In this document: piece by piece, positions 1 to 7,256 of the stretch
Layout: the number at the start of each line of letters is the position of its first letter
Position numbering within the stretch: the stretch's first letter is position 1
Assembly (NCBI RefSeq): GCF_015207255.1
Contig: NZ_JADEXG010000018.1
Coordinates: forward strand, 17,516-81,515
Origin: Vasconcelosia minhoensis LEGE 07310
GTDB taxonomy: Bacteria > Cyanobacteriota > Cyanobacteriia > Phormidesmidales > Phormidesmidaceae
Direction: 5' to 3'
Length of the DNA: 64,000 bases
Translations under genes and position numbers: made by a program
The notes under the pieces: generated by a model
Told to the model about the DNA's origin: nothing
Seen by the model: the letters and a program-made list of their open reading frames with translations, nothing else
The model's database searches: none

Positions 1-1
1 G

Positions 2-1090
2 CTATTGCAGCCGCAGCCTCCCAGCGTGGTAGAGCGCATTCGCGCTACGGCAGACGCGCTGCGGCAGCGGCAGGTGGGCGAAGTCGTCACCTACGTCGTT
101 AATCGCAATATCAACTATACGAATATCTGCGAGCAGCACTGTAGCTTCTGCGCCTTTCGCCGCGATGCCGACCAGGCGGGGGCCTACTGGACGGACTGGG
201 ACGGTATTTTAGCCAAGGCAACCGACGCCGCTGAGCGCGGTGCGACCGAAATCTGTATGCAGGGCGGCCTCAATCCGGCTGCCAAGGTCAACGGCTCTTC
301 GCTGGCCTACTACTGCAAGCTGTTAGAGACTATCCGCAACGAATTTCCGCAGCTGCACCTGCACGCCTTCTCTCCCCAGGAGGTGCAGTTTATCGCCAGG
401 GAAGACGGGCTTACCTTTCGCGCCGTCCTAAAAACGCTCAAGTCGGCAGGCGTCGGCTCTCTGCCCGGTACCGCCGCCGAAGTGCTAGACGACGGCGTGC
501 GGCGGGTGCTCTGCCCGGAAAAGATTGACTCAGCGACCTGGCTGGAGATTATTGAGCTAGCCCATGAGGTTGGCCTGCCGACCACCAGCACCTTGCTGTC
601 AGGCCATATCGAAACGCCCCGGCAGCAGATTCAGCATTTGGAACAGCTGAGGCATTTGCAGCAGCGTTCTCTTTCGGCTCATCCCGTCGCCATCACCGAA
701 TTCATCCTGCTTCCCTTTGTCGGACAGGAGGCCCCCAAACCTCTGCGCCGCCGCGTTGGTCGCGATCAGCCGGTGCTCTCAGACGCCCTCCGCCTTACCG
801 CCGTCGCCCGCATTTTTCTCGGCGAATGGATTCCCCACCATCAGCCCAGCTGGGTGAAGCTGGGGCTAGCAGGCGCGACCGAAGCCCTGCGCTGGGGCTG
901 CGACGATATTGGCGGCACCCTGATGGAGGAGCACATTACCACCATGGCCGGGGCTCAGGGCGGCACCTGCATGAGCGTCGAGGAGCTGCAGGGCGCAATT
1001 GAGTCTATCGGCCGGCCCCACCAGCAGCGAACGACGCTGTATGAGCCTGCTGAAGTCTGTGGTCATAGGGAAGATGCGCTGTTGGCATAG
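2..1090 (+). CDS. cofH: FO synthase subunit 2 (CofH), 5' end cut by window edge
   Basis: Radical SAM enzyme that joins tyrosine-derived and flavin-pathway intermediates on the way to FO (7,8-didemethyl-8-hydroxy-5-deazariboflavin), the deazaflavin chromophore. The 4Fe-4S-binding CxxxCxxC motif is visible as [10 protein letters not shown] about 40 residues from the first readable codon, followed by an SPQEVQF segment and a C-terminal [10 protein letters not shown] segment typical of CofH. The frame is open to base 2, and the only nearby start is a TTG at 5, so the true start probably lies upstream of the window. In cyanobacteria FO is known mainly as a photolyase antenna cofactor. cofG is not in this window. 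The family call is confident; the N-terminus is not seen. Confidence 0.9.
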   Translation, partial: LLQPQPPSVVERIRATADALRQRQVGEVVTYVVNRNINYTNICEQHCSFCAFRRDADQAGAYWTDWDGILAKATDAAERGATEICMQGGLNPAAKVNGSSLAYYCKLLETIRNEFPQLHLHAFSPQEVQFIAREDGLTFRAVLKTLKSAGVGSLPGTAAEVLDDGVRRVLCPEKIDSATWLEIIELAHEVGLPTTSTLLSGHIETPRQQIQHLEQLRHLQQRSLSAHPVAITEFILLPFVGQEAPKPLRRRVGRDQPVLSDALRLTAVARIFLGEWIPHHQPSWVKLGLAGATEALRWGCDDIGGTLMEEHITTMAGAQGGTCMSVEELQGAIESIGRPHQQRTTLYEPAEVCGHREDALLA

Positions 1091-1140
1091 TTGCCTATCA
1101 GTTTGTACAATGTCTGCTATTGAGGGCTGCTCATAGCAAT

Positions 1141-1374
1141 ATGGTTATGACACTATCTGAAATTCAAGAGCGGGCTTTAAAGCTTTCTGTTAAGGAGCGT
1201 CGGCAGCTGATCATCACATTGACGCGCTCGGTTCAACCTCTGAAGCGGTCAGTAGATAAGCCGGAAGGGCTGGCAGCTAGCTTAATTGGTATTGCTAAGA
1301 CCAGTGAACCTTCCCCTACGGATGAAGAAGTAAAAGCTATTCTGGACGAGCGATTAGTTCGAAAATATTTGTAA
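1141..1374 (+). CDS. antitoxin of a VapBC-like pair
   Basis: Small acidic protein (77 aa from ATG 1141; a second ATG lies two codons later, and a TTG at 1120 would add seven residues). It reads MVMTLSEIQERALKLSVKERRQL, the helix-rich opening common in cyanobacterial addiction-module antitoxins, with a charged C-terminal tail (DEEVKAILDERLVRKYL) that would wrap the toxin. The last base of its TAA stop is the first base of the toxin ATG, so the two are translationally coupled. The antitoxin role is inferred from the partner and the composition. I do not recognise a specific DNA-binding fold. Confidence 0.65.
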   Translation: MVMTLSEIQERALKLSVKERRQLIITLTRSVQPLKRSVDKPEGLAASLIGIAKTSEPSPTDEEVKAILDERLVRKYL

Positions 1375-1802
1375 TGCAGGTTTTCTTCGATACTAACGTC
1401 TTGCTAGATGCTTTGTTAGTAAGGGAACCTTTTGTTGCAGATGCTGCTTATCTGCTAGAAGCCGTTGAAATGGGGAAGCTCTCAGGATTCATGTCGGCAA
1501 CAACAGTTACAGATGTACACTATTTGGTCAGTCGGCAAACTAAGAGTCTTGAGACGGCGATTATTATAGCTGTGACCCGGTTGCTAGCCTTATTTGAAAT
1601 TTGTCCAGTAGACCGAGAAGTTCTAGAGCAGGCGATCGTATTAAAGCTCCCTGATTTTGAAGATGCAGTTCAGGTAGCTTGTGCGGTTTCATTAGGGTTA
1701 GAGGCTATTACAAGCCGTGACATAGAAGGCTTTGCCGGGTCACCAATTCCTGTTTTTCTACCTGGCGATTTAAGAATCCAGCTGACACAGCCGCAACCCT
1801 AA
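1374..1802 (+). CDS. PIN-domain ribonuclease toxin (VapC-like)
   Basis: A 142-residue PIN-domain protein, the normal length for a VapC toxin. The acidic metal-binding residues expected in PIN nucleases are visible: Asp6 in the opening VFFDTNVLLD strand, the acidic group at 94-97 (PDFEDAVQ) and Asp116 in ITSRD. VapC toxins cleave RNA, often tRNA or rRNA, when the antitoxin is lost. The gene overlaps the upstream antitoxin by one base, giving an intact two-gene module, unlike the broken modules elsewhere in the window. Base composition is lower in G+C than the flanking cofH and glutamine-synthetase-like genes, consistent with mobile acquisition. Confidence 0.8.
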   Translation: MQVFFDTNVLLDALLVREPFVADAAYLLEAVEMGKLSGFMSATTVTDVHYLVSRQTKSLETAIIIAVTRLLALFEICPVDREVLEQAIVLKLPDFEDAVQVACAVSLGLEAITSRDIEGFAGSPIPVFLPGDLRIQLTQPQP

Positions 1803-1999
1803 TGTAGGCTACAGACTATTATTAACACAAACGAGAAATGTAATGATTATGACTAATACAGCGCTCCAGCTTTGATAGCGCCTCGTGGCTAAACATTGGG
1901 AATGCTTAAGCTGACAAACGCTAGAGCGCAACCTGTGGACGTTCAAAATAGAGGAGATGCCGCTACTACATTTGTAAGGATAATCGTATCCTTGAAGTT

Positions 2000-3499
2000 C
2001 TAAGGCAAGCAGTCTAAATACGCTTCCGTATCCCAGTTGCTAACAGTCGCTAAGAATCTTTCCCATTCGTCGCGCTTGTACTGGTGATAGATATTGTACA
2101 TCTCGCCTGGCATCGCCGACTGAATCACCTGGTCTGTGGCCAGCCGCTCCAGAGCTTCGCCGAGGGACATCGGCAGCTTCTGAACCGCTTTGCCCTGGCC
2201 CATAGCGGCATAGATATTTCGCTGCTCCGGCTCGCCGGGGTCGAGCTCACGCTGGAGGCCGTCGTCAAAGGCTTTGAGCAGAGCCGCCGCCATCAGGTAG
2301 GGGTTGACCATGGAATCGACGGCGCGGTATTCAAACCGGCCCGGGGCGGAGACGCGCAGGCCGCAGGTGCGGTTTTGGTAGCCCCAGTCGGCGTAGACGG
2401 GAGCCCACAGGCCCGTATCCCAGAGTCGGCGGTAGGAGTTGACCGTGGAGCAGCCGATGGCGGTGAGTGCGCCCAGGTGCTCGATGACGCCGCCGATGCA
2501 GTGCAGGCCGACCGGGCCAGGAATGCGGCGGGATTTGCCCGGGACCGGGAGGAACGTATTCTCACCGCCTTTGCGGTAGGTGAAGTTCTCCGCTAAGCCG
2601 GGAAGGTTCTCTAGACCGAGGGGATTCACTGTGTCCTCGCCGTCCCGCCAGAGCGAGAGATTGTGATGACAGCCCGAGGCCGAAACGCCCATAAACGGCT
2701 TTGACATAAAGCAGGCAATCAGGTTGAATTCGCGGGCGACCTGGGCGCAGATTTGGCGGTAGGTGGTAAGGCGATCGCAGGTTCTCAGCGCATCGTCAAA
2801 GGTAAAATTTAGCTCCAGCTGGCCCGGCGCGTCCTCGTGGTCGCCCTGGATCATGTCGAGCCCCATGGCCCGGCTGTACTCAGTGACCCGCAGGAAAACA
2901 TCGCGCAGCTCCTCAAACTGGTCGATGTGGTAGCAGTTAGGCTTGGTGACACCGCCGTTGGGCTTGCCGTCCGGCCCTTTCTTCAGCCACATCATCTCGG
3001 GTTCGCAGCCGTGGCGCAAGTGCAGCCCGTGGGTTTCCTGAAATTCGGCATGAATCCGCTTCAGGTTGCCGCGACAGTCCGCAGTGAGAAATGCGCCAGC
3101 GTCCGCTTCTTCTTCACGATTGCGGAAGCAGACGCAGTAGACCCGGGCCACGCGCGGGTCCCAGGGCAGCTGACAAAAGGTTTCCGGGTCGGGGATAGCG
3201 ACCAGCTCAGCCGCTTCCGGGCCATAGCCGATGTAGCTGCGGTGCCGGTCTAGCGCCAGATTGGCCGTCGCCCCATAGACCAGCTGAAAACCCTTTTCTG
3301 CCGTCGTTTCCCAATAGTCAGCTGGGACGCCCTTGCCGACAATCCGACCCGTGACAGAAACGAACTGGTAGTAGACATACTGAATCCCCAGGTCGTCAAT
3401 CTTGGCCCGCACCTGCTTCACCAGCTCGTCGCGACCCTCGGCTCTGACGTAGGCTTCGAGGTCGGTCTGCTGATCGGTTTTGGTTAAAACGCCGGTCAT
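2000..3499 (-). CDS. glutamine-synthetase-family ligase
   Basis: Glutamine-synthetase fold ligase of about 499 residues. Family signatures are present in order: a beta-grasp N-domain (YYQFVSVTGRIVGKG), the metal-binding EPEMMW and QGDHEDAPGQLELNF segments, SGCHHNLSLW, the ATP/glutamate-site NSYRRL...NRTCGLRV stretch and the PYLMAAALLKAF motif. The family makes glutamine or gamma-glutamyl amides of amines. Nearby amine-oxidation genes make a gamma-glutamyl-amine ligase plausible, but GlnA activity cannot be excluded. The open frame extends to 3577, but only the ATG at 3499 has a good ribosome site (GGGAGG, 7 bases upstream). A perfect 18-bp palindrome containing a TATAAC -10-like core sits 77 bp upstream. 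Confidence 0.8.
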   Translation of the reverse strand: MTGVLTKTDQQTDLEAYVRAEGRDELVKQVRAKIDDLGIQYVYYQFVSVTGRIVGKGVPADYWETTAEKGFQLVYGATANLALDRHRSYIGYGPEAAELVAIPDPETFCQLPWDPRVARVYCVCFRNREEEADAGAFLTADCRGNLKRIHAEFQETHGLHLRHGCEPEMMWLKKGPDGKPNGGVTKPNCYHIDQFEELRDVFLRVTEYSRAMGLDMIQGDHEDAPGQLELNFTFDDALRTCDRLTTYRQICAQVAREFNLIACFMSKPFMGVSASGCHHNLSLWRDGEDTVNPLGLENLPGLAENFTYRKGGENTFLPVPGKSRRIPGPVGLHCIGGVIEHLGALTAIGCSTVNSYRRLWDTGLWAPVYADWGYQNRTCGLRVSAPGRFEYRAVDSMVNPYLMAAALLKAFDDGLQRELDPGEPEQRNIYAAMGQGKAVQKLPMSLGEALERLATDQVIQSAMPGEMYNIYHQYKRDEWERFLATVSNWDTEAYLDCLP

Positions 3500-3575
3500 G
3501 GTAGGGGCCTCCCGCAGCGAAGATGAGGAACATGAGCCAGCCGCCAAGCTGGTCTGCATGTCGTCTAGTAAAGCC

Positions 3576-3593
3576 AACCTGTTATAACAGGTT
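3576..3593 (-). promoter_or_regulatory. 18-bp perfect palindrome, putative operator/promoter of the GS-like gene
   Basis: AACCTGTTATAACAGGTT is perfectly self-complementary and contains TGTTATAAC, which reads as an extended -10 box on the minus strand. It lies about 77 bp upstream of the favoured ATG (3499), so a transcript starting just downstream would have a leader of about 70 nt. Related sequences occur at 6975-6992 and 12267-12284. The regulator is unknown. Confidence 0.5.
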
Positions 3594-3833
3594 TGTATTC
3601 AAAGCTACGATTTGGGAAGGCTGCACATGTATGGCAGAATGCAGTGCCGACTCTACCAACGCTTGCTGACTTTAAAAAATAGGCTGTTACTCATTTCAAG
3701 GGTGTGAGTGCAGGGGATTTAAAGAAGTAATCAGTTGAGTTGTCCGACCCGACCTTGCAGGGAGATTGCACCGGTTCTCACTTCGATAAACCTAACTATT
3801 TAGTACGAGGTCAGTTGTTAGGAACGCCTAGCA

Positions 3834-4604
3834 TTACATAATGGCGTTTGCCTGCAATTGACTATCGAGGGCAATGGGTTGATATTCTCGTCCAGAAAAT
3901 GGGCGAAAGTCCTGAGGCCATTCAGCAGTCATATTACACAGTAAACGAAACTGGAGCGGAGTCGGTGCGGGGTTGACTCGCTCAGCATGCACATGGATTA
4001 ACTTGGGATTCTCTCGTAGGAGGTCCAGAGCATCTGCCGCTAAGTACCGTGGACAATAACCTAAAATGTGGTGATCCAAAGTGCATAACGTTAAAGCCCG
4101 AGAGTCGTATGGATTTTGAAATTCGTTTGCCAAATACAACTGTTCGTTGGGCTGTAGTTCACCAATTCGATTAACTGAGCATTCTGGCAGGTGCCGCAAG
4201 CCATGAGAAAAAAAGTGGATATGGTAAAATCCATGAGCATCTGGCTCAGGGCACGGAAACATTTCAAATGTGTCCGTTGCCTTGCGACCACCATTACGAG
4301 ACAAAATTGCAATTGGATCATCTTGATGTTGAGGGATATTCATCCACTCAACGTAGGCTTCATAGTCTGGACGAGAAGGACGCATCAAGCGGTTGGCAAA
4401 GAGAGGAAATAGCTCAACCGACGTATATTCCTTAGTTAGCTCTGGAAAGGAGTGTAAAGGCTGAAATCCATGCTCTTGCTGAGCATCTTGAGCGCCATTA
4501 ATGTAAACAAATTTGTACTGCCCACCATCAAATGTCAGCCGACCAATCGGAAACCAGGAACGGCTCTTGGGTTCTTGCCAAGCTAAAAACAATGTATGAG
4601 TCAT
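3834..4604 (-). CDS. HIRAN-domain protein
   Basis: 256-residue protein. The N-terminal half (LFLAWQEPKSRSWFPIGRL ... SVELFPLFANRLMRPSRPDY) is a conserved module of HipA-associated HIRAN proteins. The C-terminal half has the HIRAN-like pattern (GELQPNEQLYLANEFQNPYDSRAL ... LGYCPRYLA). HIRAN domains bind DNA ends or stalled forks in other proteins; what this two-gene family does is not established as far as I know. Its ATG overlaps the stop of the HipA-like gene (ATGA, 4601-4604), so the two form a coupled operon. The gene looks intact although its partner is internally deleted. Confidence 0.7.
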   Translation of the reverse strand: MTHTLFLAWQEPKSRSWFPIGRLTFDGGQYKFVYINGAQDAQQEHGFQPLHSFPELTKEYTSVELFPLFANRLMRPSRPDYEAYVEWMNIPQHQDDPIAILSRNGGRKATDTFEMFPCPEPDAHGFYHIHFFSHGLRHLPECSVNRIGELQPNEQLYLANEFQNPYDSRALTLCTLDHHILGYCPRYLAADALDLLRENPKLIHVHAERVNPAPTPLQFRLLCNMTAEWPQDFRPFSGREYQPIALDSQLQANAIM

Positions 4605-5329
4605 AATTTACCACTGCAATCTAGCAGTCTCTGTTGATTAATTTCCAATATCCTTCGCGCAAACTTGCTCGCAGTTGGGGATATCCGCTCATTTGGGAGC
4701 CGGTTAAATAGGTCTACCGTATTCGTGGCTGACACCATTGCCAGACGTTCCAACCAAATACGGGCTGCTTCAGGCCTAAATTGCGCTGCTGTATAGTTTT
4801 GCTGCTCGACGCGGATGAAAGCCCAGTTTTCGTGATGTCGATCAGTGTTCCCAATCCAAGCATCTAGCAGTATGTAGCCAATAAAGACATCTGCAGCAGT
4901 ACAAATGCCCTCTGGTGGTACCCAGCCGCTGGGTAAATTCACGGTTGGCTTCTCAATTACTTGAAAAACCTTGCTGATAGTGTGCTGAGATGGATTACTT
5001 GATCCGCTTGGATAATCGGACATCAGCTGTGCAAGCACCTCATTGCCAGGGATAAGACTCCCAGCTTTAGGTAGGAAACAGGGTGAAATTGTGCCGCGCG
5101 AATTTTCAAACGTGGCTAGCTCATAATCTGCATGGGGCAGCCCCAATAACTCGCATAGCTCGGCTGCTATTTTCTCTGACCAATCTTCGCCAGTCCCTGG
5201 ACGGCTTTTCTTGTAAAGGCAAAGCTCACGGTTCAGATCATGGAACCAGAACTTCTCCTTGGTGCCCATCTCTTCCGTTTCTTCTGGAGCCTTACTGGGA
5301 ACTTCAACGATAAAGAATTCTTGTGACAC
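4601..5329 (-). CDS. HipA-like kinase, internally deleted
   Basis: 242-residue HipA-like protein kinase relative. The ATP-site region (ELCLYKKSRPGTGEDWSEKIAAEL) and the catalytic-loop equivalent GNTDRHHENWAF (about 160-171) are present. Directly after it the sequence jumps to FRPEAARIWLERL, which in relatives belongs near the C-terminus. The stretch that normally follows the catalytic loop, including the metal-binding Asp of a FDHASSLG-type motif, is missing with the frame kept. Relatives are roughly 300 residues or more, so some 60-80 residues are lost and the protein is probably catalytically dead. It is translationally coupled to the downstream HIRAN gene. It may now act as a non-catalytic partner or simply be decaying. 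Confidence 0.65.
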   Translation of the reverse strand: MSQEFFIVEVPSKAPEETEEMGTKEKFWFHDLNRELCLYKKSRPGTGEDWSEKIAAELCELLGLPHADYELATFENSRGTISPCFLPKAGSLIPGNEVLAQLMSDYPSGSSNPSQHTISKVFQVIEKPTVNLPSGWVPPEGICTAADVFIGYILLDAWIGNTDRHHENWAFIRVEQQNYTAAQFRPEAARIWLERLAMVSATNTVDLFNRLPNERISPTASKFARRILEINQQRLLDCSGKL

Positions 5330-5352
5330 AAGCGAAGTACCAAGTCTCTAGG

Positions 5353-5488
5353 GTACATCCCACTTTTGCAGCCCTCACCCTAAATCCCTCTCCCAGAGCG
5401 GGAGAGGGACTTTGAATCCGGCTCCCCTTCTCCCTTTTTGGGAGAAGGGGCTGGGGGATGAGGGCAAACTTGCAAAAGTGGGATGCAC
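5353..5488. repeat. palindromic intergenic repeat, copy 1, with inverted outer arms
   Basis: Core 5371-5465 runs from GCCCTCACCC to GATGAGGGC and contains two internal hairpins (CCCTCTCCC/GGGAGAGGG and CCCCTTCTCCC/GGGAGAAGGGG). It is flanked by 18-bp inverted arms (5353-5370 and 5471-5488, 17 of 18 matching) beginning GTACATCCC/GTGCATCCC. Four further copies occur in this window. The layout resembles a non-autonomous, MITE-like mobile repeat. Confidence 0.8.
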
Positions 5489-5599
5489 TCAGTCTCTGTG
5501 AGCTTAACTGATAAAGGTCCGGTATCAGAAAAAAGGCTGAGAGCCGTCATGGGTGCCAAGCTAGAATACATGCACCACTACAGTTTTGATTAATTAACT

Positions 5600-6217
5600 A
5601 TGCTATCGGCTGAGACAGCTGCTGTTCCTCAAGATTTGATCTGGCGCATGGGCGTGGAGCATTACCACGCGATGATTCGCTCTGGGATTTTGACCGATGA
5701 CGATCCGGTAGAGCTGCTGGAGGGGTGGCTGGTTTTCAAGATGCCTAAGAACCCGCCCCATCGGGCCGCCACCCGGCTGATTCGGGAAGCGCTGGAATCT
5801 ATTATTCCAGCGGACTGGTATGTCGATTCGCAGGAGCCGATTACGCTGGCTGACAGTGAGCCAGAGCCGGATGTGGTCGTGATTCGAGGCGATACTCGGC
5901 AGTATTTAGACCGGCATCCGGGGCCGGGTGAGGTGGGGTTGGTGATTGAGGTGTCCGACACAACTTTGCAACGCGGTAAGCGAAGCCATGCCTTAGGCTA
6001 TCGCACCTCCAAAAAACGAGCCTATGCCCGAGCCGGTATCCCCACCTACTGGATCGTTAACCTGCCTGAAAAGCACATCGAAGCCTATTCGCAACCGACC
6101 GCAGCCGCAGGCGCTACCTACGAACTCCGGCAGGACTATTCCCTAACCAGCAATATCCCAGTTCGGCTCGAAACGACCTGTATCGGCCTACTGCCGGTGA
6201 ATGAGCTATTGCCCTAA
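5600..6217 (+). CDS. Uma2 family (DUF820) putative endonuclease
   Basis: 205 residues of the Uma2/DUF820 family, a PD-(D/E)xK-type fold expanded in cyanobacteria. Visible family landmarks are the N-terminal ELLEGWLVFKM with HRAATRLIREAL, the acidic EPEPDVVVIRG strand with VGLVIEVSDTT (catalytic acidic residues), and the C-terminal YARAGIPTYWIVN. No function has been established for most members, though some act with mobile elements. The gene starts at ATG 5600 just after palindromic repeat copy 1 and ends 11 bp before the convergent solute-binding gene. It looks intact. Confidence 0.8.
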   Translation: MLSAETAAVPQDLIWRMGVEHYHAMIRSGILTDDDPVELLEGWLVFKMPKNPPHRAATRLIREALESIIPADWYVDSQEPITLADSEPEPDVVVIRGDTRQYLDRHPGPGEVGLVIEVSDTTLQRGKRSHALGYRTSKKRAYARAGIPTYWIVNLPEKHIEAYSQPTAAAGATYELRQDYSLTSNIPVRLETTCIGLLPVNELLP

Positions 6218-7090
6218 TGCTGTGAAGGGAAACGGCTTTTGGGGAATCCATTCAGCCCAGAGCTGCGCCATCGTGCCGTCGGCGGCTAGCTCATCCAGGG
6301 TCTGGTTCAGGGCGTTCAGCAAACTTTGGCGGGACTTTGGGACGGCGATGCCAAAGGGGACTCGGGTCGGTAGGCTAAAGGCTAAGCGCAGACTAGGATC
6401 GTCTTCGGCGGCGACGATTAGTACGAGCTCATCATCAATTAATGCATCAATCTGGCCATTGTGGAGGGCGTCTAGCATTTCGGGGAGGACGCGATCGCTC
6501 CCTGGAAACGGCACCGCTTCCGCCCCCGGAAAATCTTTAACTAGGGCAATATTCGTACTGTCCGCCAGCCCGCCAACTCGCTTTCCGACTAAGTCTTGAG
6601 CCGAATTCACCTGACTGCCCTGCCGCACCAGTACCGCTTCATCAAACAGGCCGTAGGGCCGAGTAAAATCTGCCCGCTGCTGCCGTTCGGTCGTAATCGC
6701 CTGATTAAACCAGACCACATCGTACTGGCCCGTCTCCAGGCAGCTGTAGAAATCCTCCATCGGCAGATTGTGCCAGACCGGCTCCAGCCCCAGCCGCTGA
6801 CAGACAGCCCGAGCTAGGGCAGGTTCGTAACCTATCCGCTGTCCGTCAGCATCGATGGCGCTCATCGGGCGGGCGTCAAAGTCACTCGCCACAATCTGGA
6901 GCGAGCCCGGCTGAAGGGTAAACAAATCTTGAGAAGTCACGCAGCCTAGCGCTAAATGCAGATCTCTTGAAGCGAACTTATTATAACAGGCCAAAGACTG
7001 CCTATTTGCAGCAGACTTGGCCATTGTGAAAAGAACGCCACTCAGGGTGTACCGCAATTTAGGAGCAGAAGCGCATAGCAGGTCTAACAA
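6206..7090 (-). CDS. family-3 (amino-acid-type) solute-binding protein, start uncertain
   Basis: Periplasmic-binding-protein type II fold. The sequence from about residue 63 (LQIVASDFDARPMSAID) through GYEPALARAVCQRLGL, DVVWFNQAITTERQQRADFT and VGKRVGGLADSTN is typical of the polar amino-acid ABC family, and the C-terminal AQLWAEWIP is also typical. No clear signal peptide can be read. The long frame starts at ATG 7090 or 7024, yet a TATAAT-containing copy of the palindrome (6975-6992) lies inside codons 33-38, so translation may really begin downstream (for example GTG 6940) or the N-terminus may be damaged. No permease or ATPase genes are adjacent. A degraded second copy lies at 12143-12315. 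Confidence 0.7.
   Translation of the reverse strand: MLDLLCASAPKLRYTLSGVLFTMAKSAANRQSLACYNKFASRDLHLALGCVTSQDLFTLQPGSLQIVASDFDARPMSAIDADGQRIGYEPALARAVCQRLGLEPVWHNLPMEDFYSCLETGQYDVVWFNQAITTERQQRADFTRPYGLFDEAVLVRQGSQVNSAQDLVGKRVGGLADSTNIALVKDFPGAEAVPFPGSDRVLPEMLDALHNGQIDALIDDELVLIVAAEDDPSLRLAFSLPTRVPFGIAVPKSRQSLLNALNQTLDELAADGTMAQLWAEWIPQKPFPFTALGQ
6975..6992 (-). promoter_or_regulatory. half-conserved copy of the 18-bp palindrome with a TATAAT core
   Basis: AACTTATTATAACAGGCC on the plus strand. On the minus strand it reads GGCCTGTTATAATAAGTT, with a consensus TATAAT -10 preceded by TG. Only one arm keeps perfect symmetry. It lies inside the longest reading of the solute-binding gene and argues for a shorter coding region there. 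Confidence 0.4.
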
Positions 7091-7205
7091 AGCTGACCAA
7101 CCTAATTGTTTTAATTTTGTCAGATGAAAACACTATGGACATTCCCTTGCAGGGTTACTAGAAGTTCTAGCCTATAACCTGTAAAATCAGGGAAATAATC
7201 TTACG

Positions 7206-7246
7206 TCAGGGTTGGGCTTAACCTTCAAGGTTAAGCCCAACCCTGA
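7206..7246. promoter_or_regulatory. 41-nt near-perfect palindrome in front of the CheB/CheR fusion gene
   Basis: Two 20-nt arms (7206-7225 and 7227-7246) are exact reverse complements around one central C. The palindrome ends 10 nt before the favoured ATG at 7257, where a ribosome site would lie. As RNA it would form a very stable hairpin next to the start codon; as DNA it could be a cruciform or binding site. It resembles the GGTTGGG-type palindromes at 14805-14856. Confidence 0.6.
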
Positions 7247-7256
7247 TTTTGTAAAC

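Noticed and set aside
5371..5571. Short minus-strand frame with a PHPPAPSPKKGEGE segment
   Set aside because: It only translates palindromic repeat copy 1; the same peptide type recurs wherever the repeat occurs and has no start with a ribosome site.
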